Part shown: in pieces, positions 52,040-62,145 of the stretch | How the letters are laid out: every line of letters begins with the position of its first letter | How positions within the stretch are numbered: position 1 is the first letter of the stretch | Source: Mnemiopsis leidyi | Lineage: Eukaryota > Ctenophora > Tentaculata > Lobata > Bolinopsidae | DNA: 64,000 nucleotides | NCBI GenBank assembly: GCA_000226015.1 | Contig: JH152834.1 | Span: 73,155-137,154 of the forward strand | Direction: 5' to 3' | Notes under the pieces: model-generated | Databases searched by the model: none | Told to the model about the DNA's origin: nothing | Seen by the model: the letters and a program-made list of their open reading frames with translations, nothing else | Translations under genes and position numbers: made by a program

Positions 52040-52725
52040 TCAGTATAAAAATTCAGTCTGCAAAAGCTGCAGTTAAAATAAAATGAACAATGTTTTCATC
52101 CTTCAGCGGCCTTCACTCTCAGCTTAGGCTGGGAGTATTAGGGGACCGACTTGTGCACTGAATTATGACTAGGAGTTTAAATCATAACATGAGCCTCCAA
52201 CTTAAGTTGTAGGCAAGTACCATAATAAAGAATGTTAGAATTCATTGAGTTTTTCTTTGGCCACTGGCCGTGACACACCAAGCTCATTATCCCTTGCACT
52301 TGGTTCATGCTGTTGTGCTTGCAGGGTGGGTGCCTGCTCATCGAGGTCGAGCCTAATTGAATATTTAAGTCTAAGATAAGCCAGTTTATGAAGCCTTGAA
52401 GTTGATTTAATAGCAAAGTTTGTATCACGGTCTTGGTGCACGCTGAGACGGACGCTTCGGGCCTCGTAGGTAACTATAGGATTAGGAGTGTTTGTCTCTG
52501 CGTATGTCCCCCAATGAGCAGGCATAGATTTGTTTAATTCTGGTGTTGAGGTTTTGAAACTCTTTATAAATGAATATTCTTAAAATCTCATGCTGACTCA
52601 ATTACAATGTTTAAAATTGTAAACATGAGATATAATATAACGTGTTTATAAATTTAATTTTGATACTTAAAATATGTGAAAGACAGTTTATAGAGTAGTC
52701 TCATGTTGTTCCATGCGTGCGCGTG
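52040..52725. other. Intergenic, nothing recognised
   Basis: Upstream region of the ciliary cluster. No exon with recognisable similarity and no divergent gene was found, though promoter elements could lie here. Confidence 0.35.
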
Positions 52726-52729
52726 CATC

Positions 52730-52995
52730 CGCAATTTGTTGGTGGTGTAATGATATCTACTCCGACTTTCTATGCAGAAGATCGGGGGTTCAATCCCAGA
52801 TCCGCCAATCATAGAGGAGTGCGCTAAGGGCATTTGCCTATGCAATCTTCTTTGGTTTACTCAGCCGAATGACCGGGAAACCGTGATTGAGGGTTAAATG
52901 AGAAGGGTATCCGTTAAAAGATTTAGAATCTTCCAGGAGCCCCTTCAGTATAACTGTAAAAGCCTGGGTACAGGTGTAACAAATACCAATTATAC
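52730..52995 (+). mobile_element. tRNA-derived SINE, complete copy
   Basis: The head folds like a tRNA: 5' TTGGTGG can pair with CCGCCAA at the end of the tRNA-like part, and box B reads GGGTTCAATCCC. After it come AGAGGAGTGCGCTAAGGG and CATTTGCC, a central block (ACTCAGCCGAATGACCGGGA, then GAGGGTTAAATGAG), and the 3' part AGAATCTTCCAGGAGCCCCT to GGGTACAGGTGTAACAAATAC. About 265 bp. It is the reference for the other fragments in this window. Confidence 0.85.
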
Positions 52996-53004
52996 AAATT
53001 TGTT

Positions 53005-53050
53005 GAACCAGTGTGGCCCATGCTTGTGCAGGTGTGGGCTGTACTGGTTC
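53005..53050. repeat. Hairpin-forming inverted repeat
   Basis: GAACCAGTGTGGCCCA and its near-perfect inverse TGGGCTGTACTGGTTC flank a loop of about 14 bp, just after the SINE tail. Confidence 0.7.
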
Positions 53051-53691
53051 GGCATACGTGCACGCCCCACGTCATGATGTAAGATGTCCACCCTCGTTAC
53101 TCCTTTAAATTTTTGAATAGTTGAAAATGAGATATAATATTGTTTGATCTTAAATGCTGTAAATAAAAATACTTGTTTTTCTGAGTGTGTACAGATACTA
53201 TCACAAAATATGTTTCAAATGTATTTAGCTGTATATTTACAAATATATTTTCCTGTTTCCCTAACTTCTCAAAAATAGTAACTTAAGTTATTGATAGCTA
53301 TGTGTAAACATCATCCTGATCAGATTTCTTGATAACAGCACTCCTTGAGGGATTTAGAACTGAGATAATGGATTCAACGTTCTGAATTACATCTTCAATT
53401 AGTAATCTCAAGGTAGATTACGTAATGTATATCAGTACACGTGTGTATAAGCTGTCAGCTTGCATGTTAAGGCTGTATCACGGTGTCACATGGCGGAGAT
53501 ACCAATACCAAAATGTCACGTGTGCCTCCTATTGGCCTTGTCCGACTCTTAATCTGCATCGATCTACGTATCGTGCCATTGGCGTATGCGATCACGTTGT
53601 GCTGATACACGATCGTGTGCTGGACTGGTGTTAACCATCTCGTGTATCTTTATCAGGCCAGTATAGCATGCTTTAATTGAGTAACGATGTT

Positions 53692-53767
53692 GGGGGAAAG
53701 GAAGGAGGTCCGGTAAATAGAGGGACTCAGTAAATAGAGGCCTGGTAAATCGAAGGTTTACTGTATA
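53692..53767. mobile_element. Small palindromic MITE, copy B (partial)
   Basis: Contains AATAGAGGCCTGGTAAATCG and AAGGTTTACTGTAT, matching the right half and loop of the MITE in DYNC2H1 intron 1; the left end is poorly preserved. Confidence 0.6.
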
Positions 53768-53969
53768 AGCATTTCATGTTTTGCAGAAATTGGCTTGGCA
53801 AACTCCAATATTTTAGGTCTTGTGGAATTCTTTTTAAACGACAAAAATTATCATTTCAGTGCCTTCCGATGCTTTCTAGACCCCCTCAAATCGCGGGGCG
53901 GGGCTGTCGGCAGTTGGGGGCAAGTCCCCAAAACACCCCAGGGGCCGTTGCCAGTACCCACCAATGCCA

Positions 53970-54330
53970 AGTCGAGTCACTCCTGGACTATTTAAAAGCT
54001 TTCGATAAAGTAGATCGCAAGCTTGTGCTGTTCTTAATGGCCATTGGTCAGTCCTTGCTACTATCATCAGTGGGATTCCGCAAGGACCTGTTTTGGGGCC
54101 TATCCCCTTAATTTTGTTTATCTAAGATCTTCAAGGCTGTGTGAAACTTTTCAATGTTAGCTTTTTGCTGGAATACTGCTGTCCTCTCTGGATTTCTTCG
54201 TAAATCACAGATATTCAACTGCGAGTGCTCAAAGGACATTAATAAACAGAATAGCAGGTCACCAAGGAACTAACTACTGGGACAGGCTGAAAACCCCCAA
54301 ACCCTCAAACTCATGTCCCTAAAAAGACGT
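53970..54330 (+). mobile_element. LINE reverse-transcriptase fragment
   Basis: Shows three landmarks of a non-LTR reverse transcriptase in shifted frames: LLDYLKAFDKVDRKLV (motif with the first catalytic region), SGIPQGPVLGP, and the later LLEYCCPLWISS. The segment between the second and third is deleted, including the YADD region. It is short, broken and non-functional. Confidence 0.7.
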
Positions 54331-54343
54331 AGGGGGCGGTACA

Positions 54344-54667
54344 TTATCCTACAGTTGTAGAAAGTACTGCTTTATTGCATCTCCCATCATTAATAACAAA
54401 TAATGATGCCAGCATCATTTTTCTAGCTACAAAAGGGTTATCTTTGAGAAAGCTATTATGTCTCATCATATTCTCTAAATAGCTTCCACTTTCAATACGA
54501 TTTAAGACATCATCAGAAATATCCCAGAAGTTCCCACTACCATAAATTGCTAAAGCCTTAGTTCTGCCCTTAAACATCTCAAGATTAGATTTAAAAACAT
54601 TTAGATTTAATGCCGTCTTCACCTCTATGGGTAGCTTATTCCAAAAGGACATAACCCTATCATTCAT
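54344..54667 (-). mobile_element. LINE C-terminal fragment, opposite orientation
   Basis: The 107-residue frame begins NDRVMSFWNKLPIEVKTALN and continues VFKSNLEMFKG, the pattern at the C-terminal end of CR1/Jockey-type LINE polyproteins (RVVxxWNxLP...SxxxFKxxL). It faces the plus-strand fragment beside it, so two insertions or a rearrangement took place. Confidence 0.65.
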
Positions 54668-54671
54668 TTGT

Positions 54672-54895
54672 TTTTGTATTTTGTTAAGCCTGTACCAAGG
54701 CTTTCATGGTTATACTGAAGAAGCTCTCGGAAGATTCTGCATCTTTTGACGGAGACCCTCCTCATTTGACCCTCAATCACAGTTAGTCGACCGATGAATA
54801 TTGCATAGGCAAATGCCCTTAGTGCACTCCTCTAAGATTGGCTGATCAGGGACCCTCCAATCTGCTGCGTAGGAAGTCTAAGTGGATACAACTTA
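54672..54895 (-). mobile_element. tRNA-derived SINE, diverged copy
   Basis: On the minus strand it reads CAATCTTAGAGGAGTGCACT, AAGGGCATTTGCCTATGCAA, GTGATTGAGGGTCAAATGAG, AGAATCTTCC and GGTACAGGCTTAAC: the same order as the copy at 52.73 kb with more substitutions. The 5' tRNA-like head is partly lost. Confidence 0.75.
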
Positions 54896-54899
54896 CTTA

Positions 54900-55485
54900 T
54901 ATCTCATTTAGAATAAAATACTATGGCTGACAGTTTTAACTACTTTCGACTCTTTTATTTTACAAATTATTAGAGCATCAATGACAAGAAGCTGAAGATG
55001 AGGGAAATTTTTGTACGACAATTTTAACTTGGTTCATAACCTCCGTAAACGACATAATGATAAAGTAACTGTACTGTCAGACAGTGATACATTTAACATT
55101 TTGTAATAATATCTTGTGTTCGTCTCCTAGAGTGGGTTAAATTTTAATGGGATTAAACATGTGCTATATAAGCTATATAGCCAAAAGGATTTATTGTATG
55201 ATCGTTGTTATGCTACACTCTTATCTGTGAGATTGTCAAAATTTCGTTGGAGAACGTTTGAACACATTTGAAGAGGCCAAAAACTCACCTGCATATTTGT
55301 CTAGGTTATTTGCGATAAATGCTGATAGTTAAATGAATTTCCGAAGAGGTAGATACCTTGTACCACTTTATAAGATCAAATTTATAAATTACAGATTTTT
55401 TGCTACTTCTATATGAGCTATCTTACACACCAGATCATAAATGCGCATTTCGCTATGTAGCTAATAAGAAATGCATTTTCAGCAA
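54900..55485. other. Intergenic, nothing recognised
   Basis: AT-rich sequence with no assignable feature. Confidence 0.35.
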
Positions 55486-55489
55486 CCCT

Positions 55490-57000
55490 TGTCTGACTTT
55501 GTCCGACACTCATTCAAAGCAAATATATGTGATATAGGAATAAAATGACAGGATGGTGCGCGCTGACGTACAACGGCAACCCCTGCAGATAGTGCGTGCC
55601 AAACATTGCCTGATCTGTTCACGAGATTATATCCGTCTAGGCCGATTTAAAGAGTCCACAATTCTAGAGAGTCTGGTATCACCGCGACAACCTAAGCTGC
55701 TGCCGCGAAACGGCAGCCCCGCGCCGCGCGGAAAGCTGCCGCTGCCGCCCCGTACACCGTATTAGTAAACAAAGATTTAGTAAACAAAGATTTAAATTTA
55801 GGTTTATTTTTACATCAAATCATATCATAGATAAACATAACGCGTTGTGGCGGCAAGTCACTCGGGTTTTCCATTGAAATTTATATTTATTTGATTTGAA
55901 AATTGAAAATGGGCTGCAATGCAATGCAAAGCAAGGTAGTGCAGTCCAGAAGGAGCATATTAAAAACGTAAAAAATTTCTATTTGCATTTGTAGGTTCGG
56001 TTGATAACCTACTGTCGCGGCCATCACACGCTCGACTCTAGCTCACGCATTTCTCGCCTGGCGACGCGCATCGCCCGTTAATATATGCATGCAAAAAGTT
56101 GAAAATTCAACCCTTGACGAGATTATATCCGTCTGCCGCTTTAACGAAACGACTCGTTCAGATTCAGCTGCGTGAGTCGCGCGGGTATCACCGCGACAAT
56201 TGATCAACCCAAAATATTTTAAAACAAATATAAATTTGTTTTTTGAAAATCTGGTTTAAAATTTAGTTAAAATTTTTTACAAATTAAAAAGAGGTGATTT
56301 AATTAATAATTAAACATGAAAAATGAAAATGCAATTGCGAGTGCAAGTGATTGCATTCAATTTATGCAAATTAACCTTTACCTATTTTAACGTATGGCGG
56401 CGCGTTTTCAAGTCCAATGAAATTCGTCACCTAATCGTTGTCGCGGTGATACCCAAGTCTCGCCGCGCAGCTCAAAGCTGAACGGTAGAACGGTAGAACG
56501 GCGCGGTAGACGGATATAATCTCGTCAACCTAACCGTCGCGCAGCCGCTGCGCGTGGCTTAAGCACCTAGTTAGGTGAACCTCTAGTAGCGCAATTTATA
56601 AGGGCTCAGCTCTAGCTATGGTTAGAGCAATTTGATTAAGTGAACGGCGTTGTATCCACGAGCTAGGGCGACTTATTCGAATTTGGACATAAGTTGACAA
56701 AATTATATCCGTTTATGGTTCAGCGTTCTGCTTCACCTAACCAGGTGCTTTCGCACGCTACGTTGTACGTGCGCGGCCGCGGCTGCTACGCCGCGCAGTT
56801 AGAATGAACCCACCTTTGTTGGCGCGCGCAAAAGGGCCGATATGAAATAGATATAATTGTCGTTAAACTTTTATGTTTTCTAAACAGGGAAGGTTAAATT
56901 TGTGACTTTGTACAGCAGCGCGCACTCTCCCGTCATTTTATTCTCATCCCGTCATTTTATTCGCTTCGAATGAGGGTCGGACAAAGACCCTTGGTCCCTG
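55490..57000. repeat. GC-rich composite repeat, copy 2
   Basis: Same motif set as at 5.5-7.2 kb, in a different order. M2 lies at 55495-55565 and inverted at 56905-56990 (CGCTTCGAATGAGGGTCGGA). M3 is inverted at 55615-55695 and 56115-56205 and direct at 56437-56530. M1 variants are at 56540-56582 and 56735-56765. The GCGATGCGCG/GGCCGCGACAGTAGG block is inverted at 55998-56088. AT-rich spacers separate the motifs. No open frame of note. Confidence 0.7.
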
Positions 57001-57609
57001 TCAGCACTAAAAATTCAAATAATACTTACAAAATTGCCACTAATCGGCAGTAACTGTTAAGTGGAACAACTGGTTCGAGGCGCTTGCTAGGATAGCAATA
57101 AACCGTATCTTCTGCGCCCTAGTGCAGAGAGGGTTCATCTCACCTTACGGTTATAATGACCTTACGGTTTTAATGACAGCTTTGGTCGCTGTTAACAATA
57201 GCTGTAACCTTGTCCCCAATTTCTTGTAGTTGTACGTCAATGATAAGTAATTTCCTGGCATAGTTCACATCATCATTTTATACATCGTAACTTACAAAAA
57301 TGCCTAATTTTTCTATTCTTAAGAGCCTTAGTGAAAGTTTAGATAAGAGATTTTGTTTTCAATTGATTAGTCCCCTTTCGGTCTATATGGATGGCAGAAG
57401 CTTCTTGTGACTTAGCCCCTGTTTTATGATCGTTTGTTTTCAGACCTGCGTCACTTGGCATGTCATTCACATGCCAATACCTTCTATAAAGTAACACAAC
57501 ACCTTCCTCTTGGGGTTATTTCTTCAGATTTATAGCATATTGATTATTACCGTATAAAATACAATTTTTTAGTAAAATACAATTAGTGAATTTAAATTGA
57601 TATGTGTGT
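57001..57609. other. Intergenic, nothing recognised
   Basis: AT-rich, ending at the assembly gap. A short direct repeat, CCTTACGGTT, occurs twice near 57145. Confidence 0.35.
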
Positions 57610-58434
57610 NNNNNNNNNNNNNNNNNNNNNNNNNNNNNNNNNNNNNNNNNNNNNNNNNNNNNNNNNNNNNNNNNNNNNNNNNNNNNNNNNNNNNNNNNNN
57701 NNNNNNNNNNNNNNNNNNNNNNNNNNNNNNNNNNNNNNNNNNNNNNNNNNNNNNNNNNNNNNNNNNNNNNNNNNNNNNNNNNNNNNNNNNNNNNNNNNNN
57801 NNNNNNNNNNNNNNNNNNNNNNNNNNNNNNNNNNNNNNNNNNNNNNNNNNNNNNNNNNNNNNNNNNNNNNNNNNNNNNNNNNNNNNNNNNNNNNNNNNNN
57901 NNNNNNNNNNNNNNNNNNNNNNNNNNNNNNNNNNNNNNNNNNNNNNNNNNNNNNNNNNNNNNNNNNNNNNNNNNNNNNNNNNNNNNNNNNNNNNNNNNNN
58001 NNNNNNNNNNNNNNNNNNNNNNNNNNNNNNNNNNNNNNNNNNNNNNNNNNNNNNNNNNNNNNNNNNNNNNNNNNNNNNNNNNNNNNNNNNNNNNNNNNNN
58101 NNNNNNNNNNNNNNNNNNNNNNNNNNNNNNNNNNNNNNNNNNNNNNNNNNNNNNNNNNNNNNNNNNNNNNNNNNNNNNNNNNNNNNNNNNNNNNNNNNNN
58201 NNNNNNNNNNNNNNNNNNNNNNNNNNNNNNNNNNNNNNNNNNNNNNNNNNNNNNNNNNNNNNNNNNNNNNNNNNNNNNNNNNNNNNNNNNNNNNNNNNNN
58301 NNNNNNNNNNNNNNNNNNNNNNNNNNNNNNNNNNNNNNNNNNNNNNNNNNNNNNNNNNNNNNNNNNNNNNNNNNNNNNNNNNNNNNNNNNNNNNNNNNNN
58401 NNNNNNNNNNNNNNNNNNNNNNNNNNNNNNNNNN
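57610..58434. other. Assembly gap
   Basis: 825 N. Nothing can be said about the content. Two further 11-N gaps lie at 24549-24559 and 34959-34969. Confidence 1.
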
Positions 58435-58511
58435 TGAGAGCCACGTATCAGCCACTGCAACATGCAGGCTAATGACACTGAAACTTCCAACAAAATTTAA
58501 GCAAAAATAGA

Positions 58512-58790
58512 CCTAGTCAAACTATTTGACTGCACCGTCAAAATTATTGACATCCGTTGTTTTTAATAGCAAAAATTTTACAGCTGGTTTAAGTTTTCGA
58601 AACCGAAAACTAGTATAAATTAACAGCATCCATTATACTCAGACAGGTTGCAATAAAAATGTTTCAGTTTCACGACCAATATTTTCACTGAAGCTTCCAT
58701 GGTATTCCATCAGCAGTCTTTGCGGCATAATTTGAGAGATGGAAATCTAGCGTCCGCCTGAGACCTAACTAAGCGGGCGCAATTCTTGTT
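58512..58790 (-). mobile_element. Dispersed 300-bp non-autonomous repeat, copy B
   Basis: Inverted copy of the element at 32446-32800: GACTGCACCGTCAAAATTAT, AAGTTTTCGAAACCGAAAAC, TTGCAATAAAAATGTTTCAG, CTTCCATGGTATTCCATCAG and CCTGAGACCTAACTAAGCGG occur in reverse order and orientation. It lies directly after the large gap. Confidence 0.75.
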
Positions 58791-58950
58791 TTATTTTAAG
58801 ACAAAACATATGATTCTCTTCTGCTGAAATTCTTTTTCACTGAATCAAATAATTGATGAAATAGGTACTAGATTATCAACTATAGTGCAATGATATATTT
58901 CTTTACTGTATCCTATATAGGTATTGCCCAAAAAATGAAATAATTTTAGG

Positions 58951-59032
58951 ATGGTTACATTGGGTCAAAGAGTTCAAGTCGGAGATTTCTATGCTATCAT
59001 AAAATACCTGGGACCAGTTTCTGGAACTGATG
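58951..59032 (+). CDS. First coding exon of a CAP-Gly protein, possibly tubulin cofactor E
   Basis: ATG at 58951, one base after an AATTTTAG acceptor, opens a 27-codon exon (MVTLGQRVQVGDFYAIIKYL, then GPVSGTDG) ending at a strong donor GTGAGT. The pattern G-x-R-V-x-V-x5-A-x-I-K/R-Y-x-G-x-V matches the N-terminal half of a CAP-Gly domain, and the very short lead resembles TBCE, a chaperone that helps assemble tubulin dimers. I did not find the second half of the domain (WxGVEWD-like) downstream on the plus strand, so the rest would lie beyond the window, with the Rab genes nested in its intron, or the exon is isolated. Seen: short exon with good sites. Inferred: identity. Confidence 0.45.
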
Positions 59033-59446
59033 GTGAGTAGCTGCAATGCATTTTTATGCTTTCAAAAAATTGCTGGTCATTCTGGGGCCGGAAAAGATGA
59101 TTACCCAAATTAAAGCTACAAATAGATATTTGGTCAGGAATTATGACCCAGTTATGAACTTAAATTGTTAAGCATTTTTATGTCAATGATAGACTATAAA
59201 CAAATCATTACAAAGTGGGTAGAGAAAAGTTCAATGTAATGACGGTACAAAATTTATTGATCATAGAGTATTTGGGTACATAAAATCAATCAAATTTTTG
59301 TGGGAATGTGAAACTAGCATGATAGTTTTTGTTGAGCTCTTAGGTTTATTCATAACTTACAGGATATTGCGAAAATTATAATTCAAAGAAGTTTATCACT
59401 CTTCATAAATATGTTGTGTGGTTCATTAAACTGAATTAAACAAAAC

Positions 59447-61199
59447 TTAATTAAAACTTAAACAACATGATCGTGAGAAGTGGGGTTCTGCCTTTGTTTT
59501 GTCTAAAATGATGCTCCTGTCTGATGTTTCACCCTTTGATGTCCTTGGAATCGTTACTCCCATAAGCTGAAAGTTATTTTTTAATCCTTAGAAAGACAAA
59601 CAATTCGACATTATAGTAGGTGACAGGTGTTTTATGATATACAATTTAGAAATTACTGCACCTTGAATTATATAACTCACGATTTTCTCTAGCAGTTGCA
59701 TGCTATCCTTAACTTGGTAACCAGTTTTTGCACTGACATGGAATACTTCAGTAGCTTTTATTTCGTCTTTTAGGTTATCTAGGTCCATGTCATCAACACA
59801 TGCTTTCTTTGGATCAGAGATGTCATCCACTAGGTCTTGCTGAAAAATTGTGCTATTTCGAGCAATTGTCGATCAGGATTTGTTTCAGTTACGATTATTT
59901 TTATTGGGCTAGTTTGTTGTACTTGTCATGATGCTGTCAGGCTTTTTTCACCATAAGTTATGTTAGACATATAATTTGAATTTTGAAGTCCTAGAGGTTT
60001 TGATAATGTTGAAGCAGCAGATGATCCAGGCCGTGATTATAATTCCAATCCTGTCATTTACATATTCTTACAATTACTGTTTTACTTGTGACAACAGTAA
60101 AGCAATAAGCAAACTTTTTCAAAAACTACCCAGTTTTAGCAGTGGCGCCGTCGGTTAAACCGTCTATCTGCTAATCGAAAGGCTAACAGTTCAATTTCCA
60201 GCTGCGGCACTGGCCATGGGGTGAGCATCGTTAATGCTCAGCTAAGGATTCCGTTGGATCTATGCAGCCCCATGGTCCACTCAGCCAAATGCTCGGGAAA
60301 TCGGGTGTGAGGGTTAAATGAGTAGCTGCCCATCGCAGCGAAGTCTTGGGCGATAAAAGTATGGTACTCACTACCTTAACTGTCACTGGCGTGTATGTAT
60401 AATTGTACATTCGGCCTCCTGTAATTGGCCGTTACACTAGTGTAACATGTGGCTGTTGGAGTGTCCGAATTAAAATAAGAATAAGATAAAAAATTCTCTT
60501 TTTGAAAAGTTCAAGACATTTTCGATGTTGAATGCTCATTGCTACTAAAAAATGTTCAAGTGCTTATTGTAAAGTTAACAAATAGAATCGCTAAATTTCT
60601 ATTCCCAAAAATATAGTATTCACATTCACCCACTTTGTTTGCCAGCACAATAGTTGGAATTTGTCCCAGTTTATCATCGATCTCTGCTTTCCATTCCTTA
60701 ACATCCTCAAAAGATTTGCTATTCGTAATATCAAACACAATAAGACAAGCACTTGCTCCATTGTAGTAGTTCCTTGTTAATACCTTTACTCGGTCCTGCC
60801 CTGCAATGTCCCAAAACTGCATGCGTAAGGTGCAGTACTCATACTTAATGACTTTTGGTTGAAAATCCACTGAAAAGTTTTTGTTTGTGAAAACGTGAGG
60901 ATTCATGAAAGAAAATTTGAGAAGAGTTTAATAGCATATGTTACCAATATAGTTAATCAGATGATGAAAATTTGAATTGTTGTAGCCACTCAAAATTCAC
61001 AGATTAATTTAGAAAAAGAAAATGATACACTGCAGAATCGTTCATGAAGATGTGACCTAATTAACTTGGTCTGATTCAAACCTCCCAAGGTGGTCTTATA
61101 CTGAGCACTAAAGCTGTTGTTGATGTATCTCTCCAAAAAAGCAGTTTTTCCTACTCTGTTGTTACCAACTACTAATACTTTATATAAGTATTCAGTCAT
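59447..61199 (-). CDS. Rab32/38-like small GTPase A
   Basis: Four exons, 61082-61199, 60634-60869, 59681-59839 and 59447-59566, join in phase to give 210 residues. G1 is GNNRVGKT, switch I ends TLGVDF, G3 is WDIAGQDR (the IAGQ form is diagnostic of Rab32/38/29 as against LAGQ/TAGQ in most Rabs), G4 is NKQD formed across the exon 2-3 junction, and G5 is SAKTG. The C-terminus ends CCLSFN, a di-cysteine geranylgeranylation type. Rab32/38 proteins direct traffic to lysosome-related organelles; here that role is inferred. The ATG follows an AG (TATCAG) by 3 nt. A SINE sits in intron 2. A tandem paralogue lies 2 kb upstream on the same strand. Confidence 0.88.
60134..60492 (+). mobile_element. tRNA-derived SINE, second subfamily
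   Basis: The head has box A-like TGGCGCCGTCGGTTAAACCG and box B-like AGTTCAATTTCC, with CAGTG/CACTG pairing at the tRNA-like ends. The central block CACTCAGCCAAATGCTCGGG then GAGGGTTAAATGAG is shared with the SINE at 52.73 kb, but the 3' part (GTACATTCGGCCTCCTGTAA to AAGAATAAGATAAAA) differs. It is inserted in intron 2 of Rab gene A. Confidence 0.8.
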
Positions 61200-61204
61200 G
61201 GTCT

Positions 61205-62015
61205 GATAGCTACATAGGATTCAGTTTGTGTTAGGACCTCATATATAACTGGTTTTTTTGTTGTCATTGAAGGATTGTCTACATATTTAGATAATTTCTG
61301 TGGTTCTGTTGTGTCCCACATCAGTACAAAACATCACTCGGTGCCACATGCAGGCATGCTACACAGAGCAGATAGTGGCTCAACGATAGTTTTCCTCATA
61401 TTGTAGGTTAATCTTTTTGTCAATAACCCATAAACCCAAAGTAGAAGTCTAGTCCCTGCCGAGACTTTTGCTAACACAAAGCGTTTTATTCGGCACTCAA
61501 TTTAGAAAGAGTGCATTAATTCGCGAGACATATTTAGGACACTAAGCCCAGAAATTTGTGCCAAAGATCCCATTTAACTGTTATGCAGACAAATTCCAGT
61601 GTTTCGGATATCATGTGATTCAGGTTATATTCCACACTCGAGCCATGCGATAATTCTAAGTTGCTATATGAAAACCTGACTTTTTACAGCTTCTTTGCTA
61701 CATTTTTGTGTGATCACATGAATGTTTGAAAGATCACATGAGCGTTTAAATCTTGATGTGTGAATCGCTTTTCCCAACAAATTTTTGCCTTCAAGGGTCC
61801 TGATTTTTACTGGTGCTTATTTTATAACAGTAAGATCACTATATTTGAAGTTGCCAGGTGTTCGAGGGGAACTTAAACACATGCAACTTGTTCATATGCT
61901 AACGCTATCCTTTCCTAATCACGTGACCTCCTTTGTCATGCTCTACATGATGCAAAACCTTCCTTTGTCTAGCCAACCATATATTCAACCGAAAGTAATT
62001 GAGAAACGTGAGAAT
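61205..62015. other. Intergenic between the Rab genes, nothing recognised
   Basis: No exon or repeat family recognised. Promoter elements of Rab gene A are expected at the low-coordinate end. Confidence 0.35.
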
Positions 62016-62019
62016 TTTC

Positions 62020-62145
62020 GGATAAGAGTCCGCTTCGGACATTGGACTACAGTCCATTTTGGACAAGAGTCCGCTTTTTCGAAACACAGATTCGGAAAAT
62101 AGTCCGTTTCAGACAAGAGTCCGCTTTGGACAAAAGTCTGGTTAC
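62020..62145. repeat. Self-complementary AGTCCGCTT repeat cluster
   Basis: GACAAGAGTCCGCTTT and close variants (AAGAGTCCGCTTCGGACA, CCATTTTGGACAAGAGTC, AGTCCGTTTCAGACAAG) occur about six times in 120 bp. The unit contains its own partial inverse (GTCCGxxTCGGAC), so the cluster can form several alternative hairpins. Confidence 0.75.

Noticed and set aside
52730-52800. Functional tRNA gene
   Set aside because: The tRNA-like fold is imperfect and is followed by the body and tail of a SINE seen in several other copies.
54344-54667. Host gene encoding a 107-residue protein
   Set aside because: The pattern matches the C-terminal end of LINE polyproteins and the region is full of LINE and SINE fragments.
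57516-58510. Long open frames across 57.6-58.4 kb
   Set aside because: They consist of N gap sequence.
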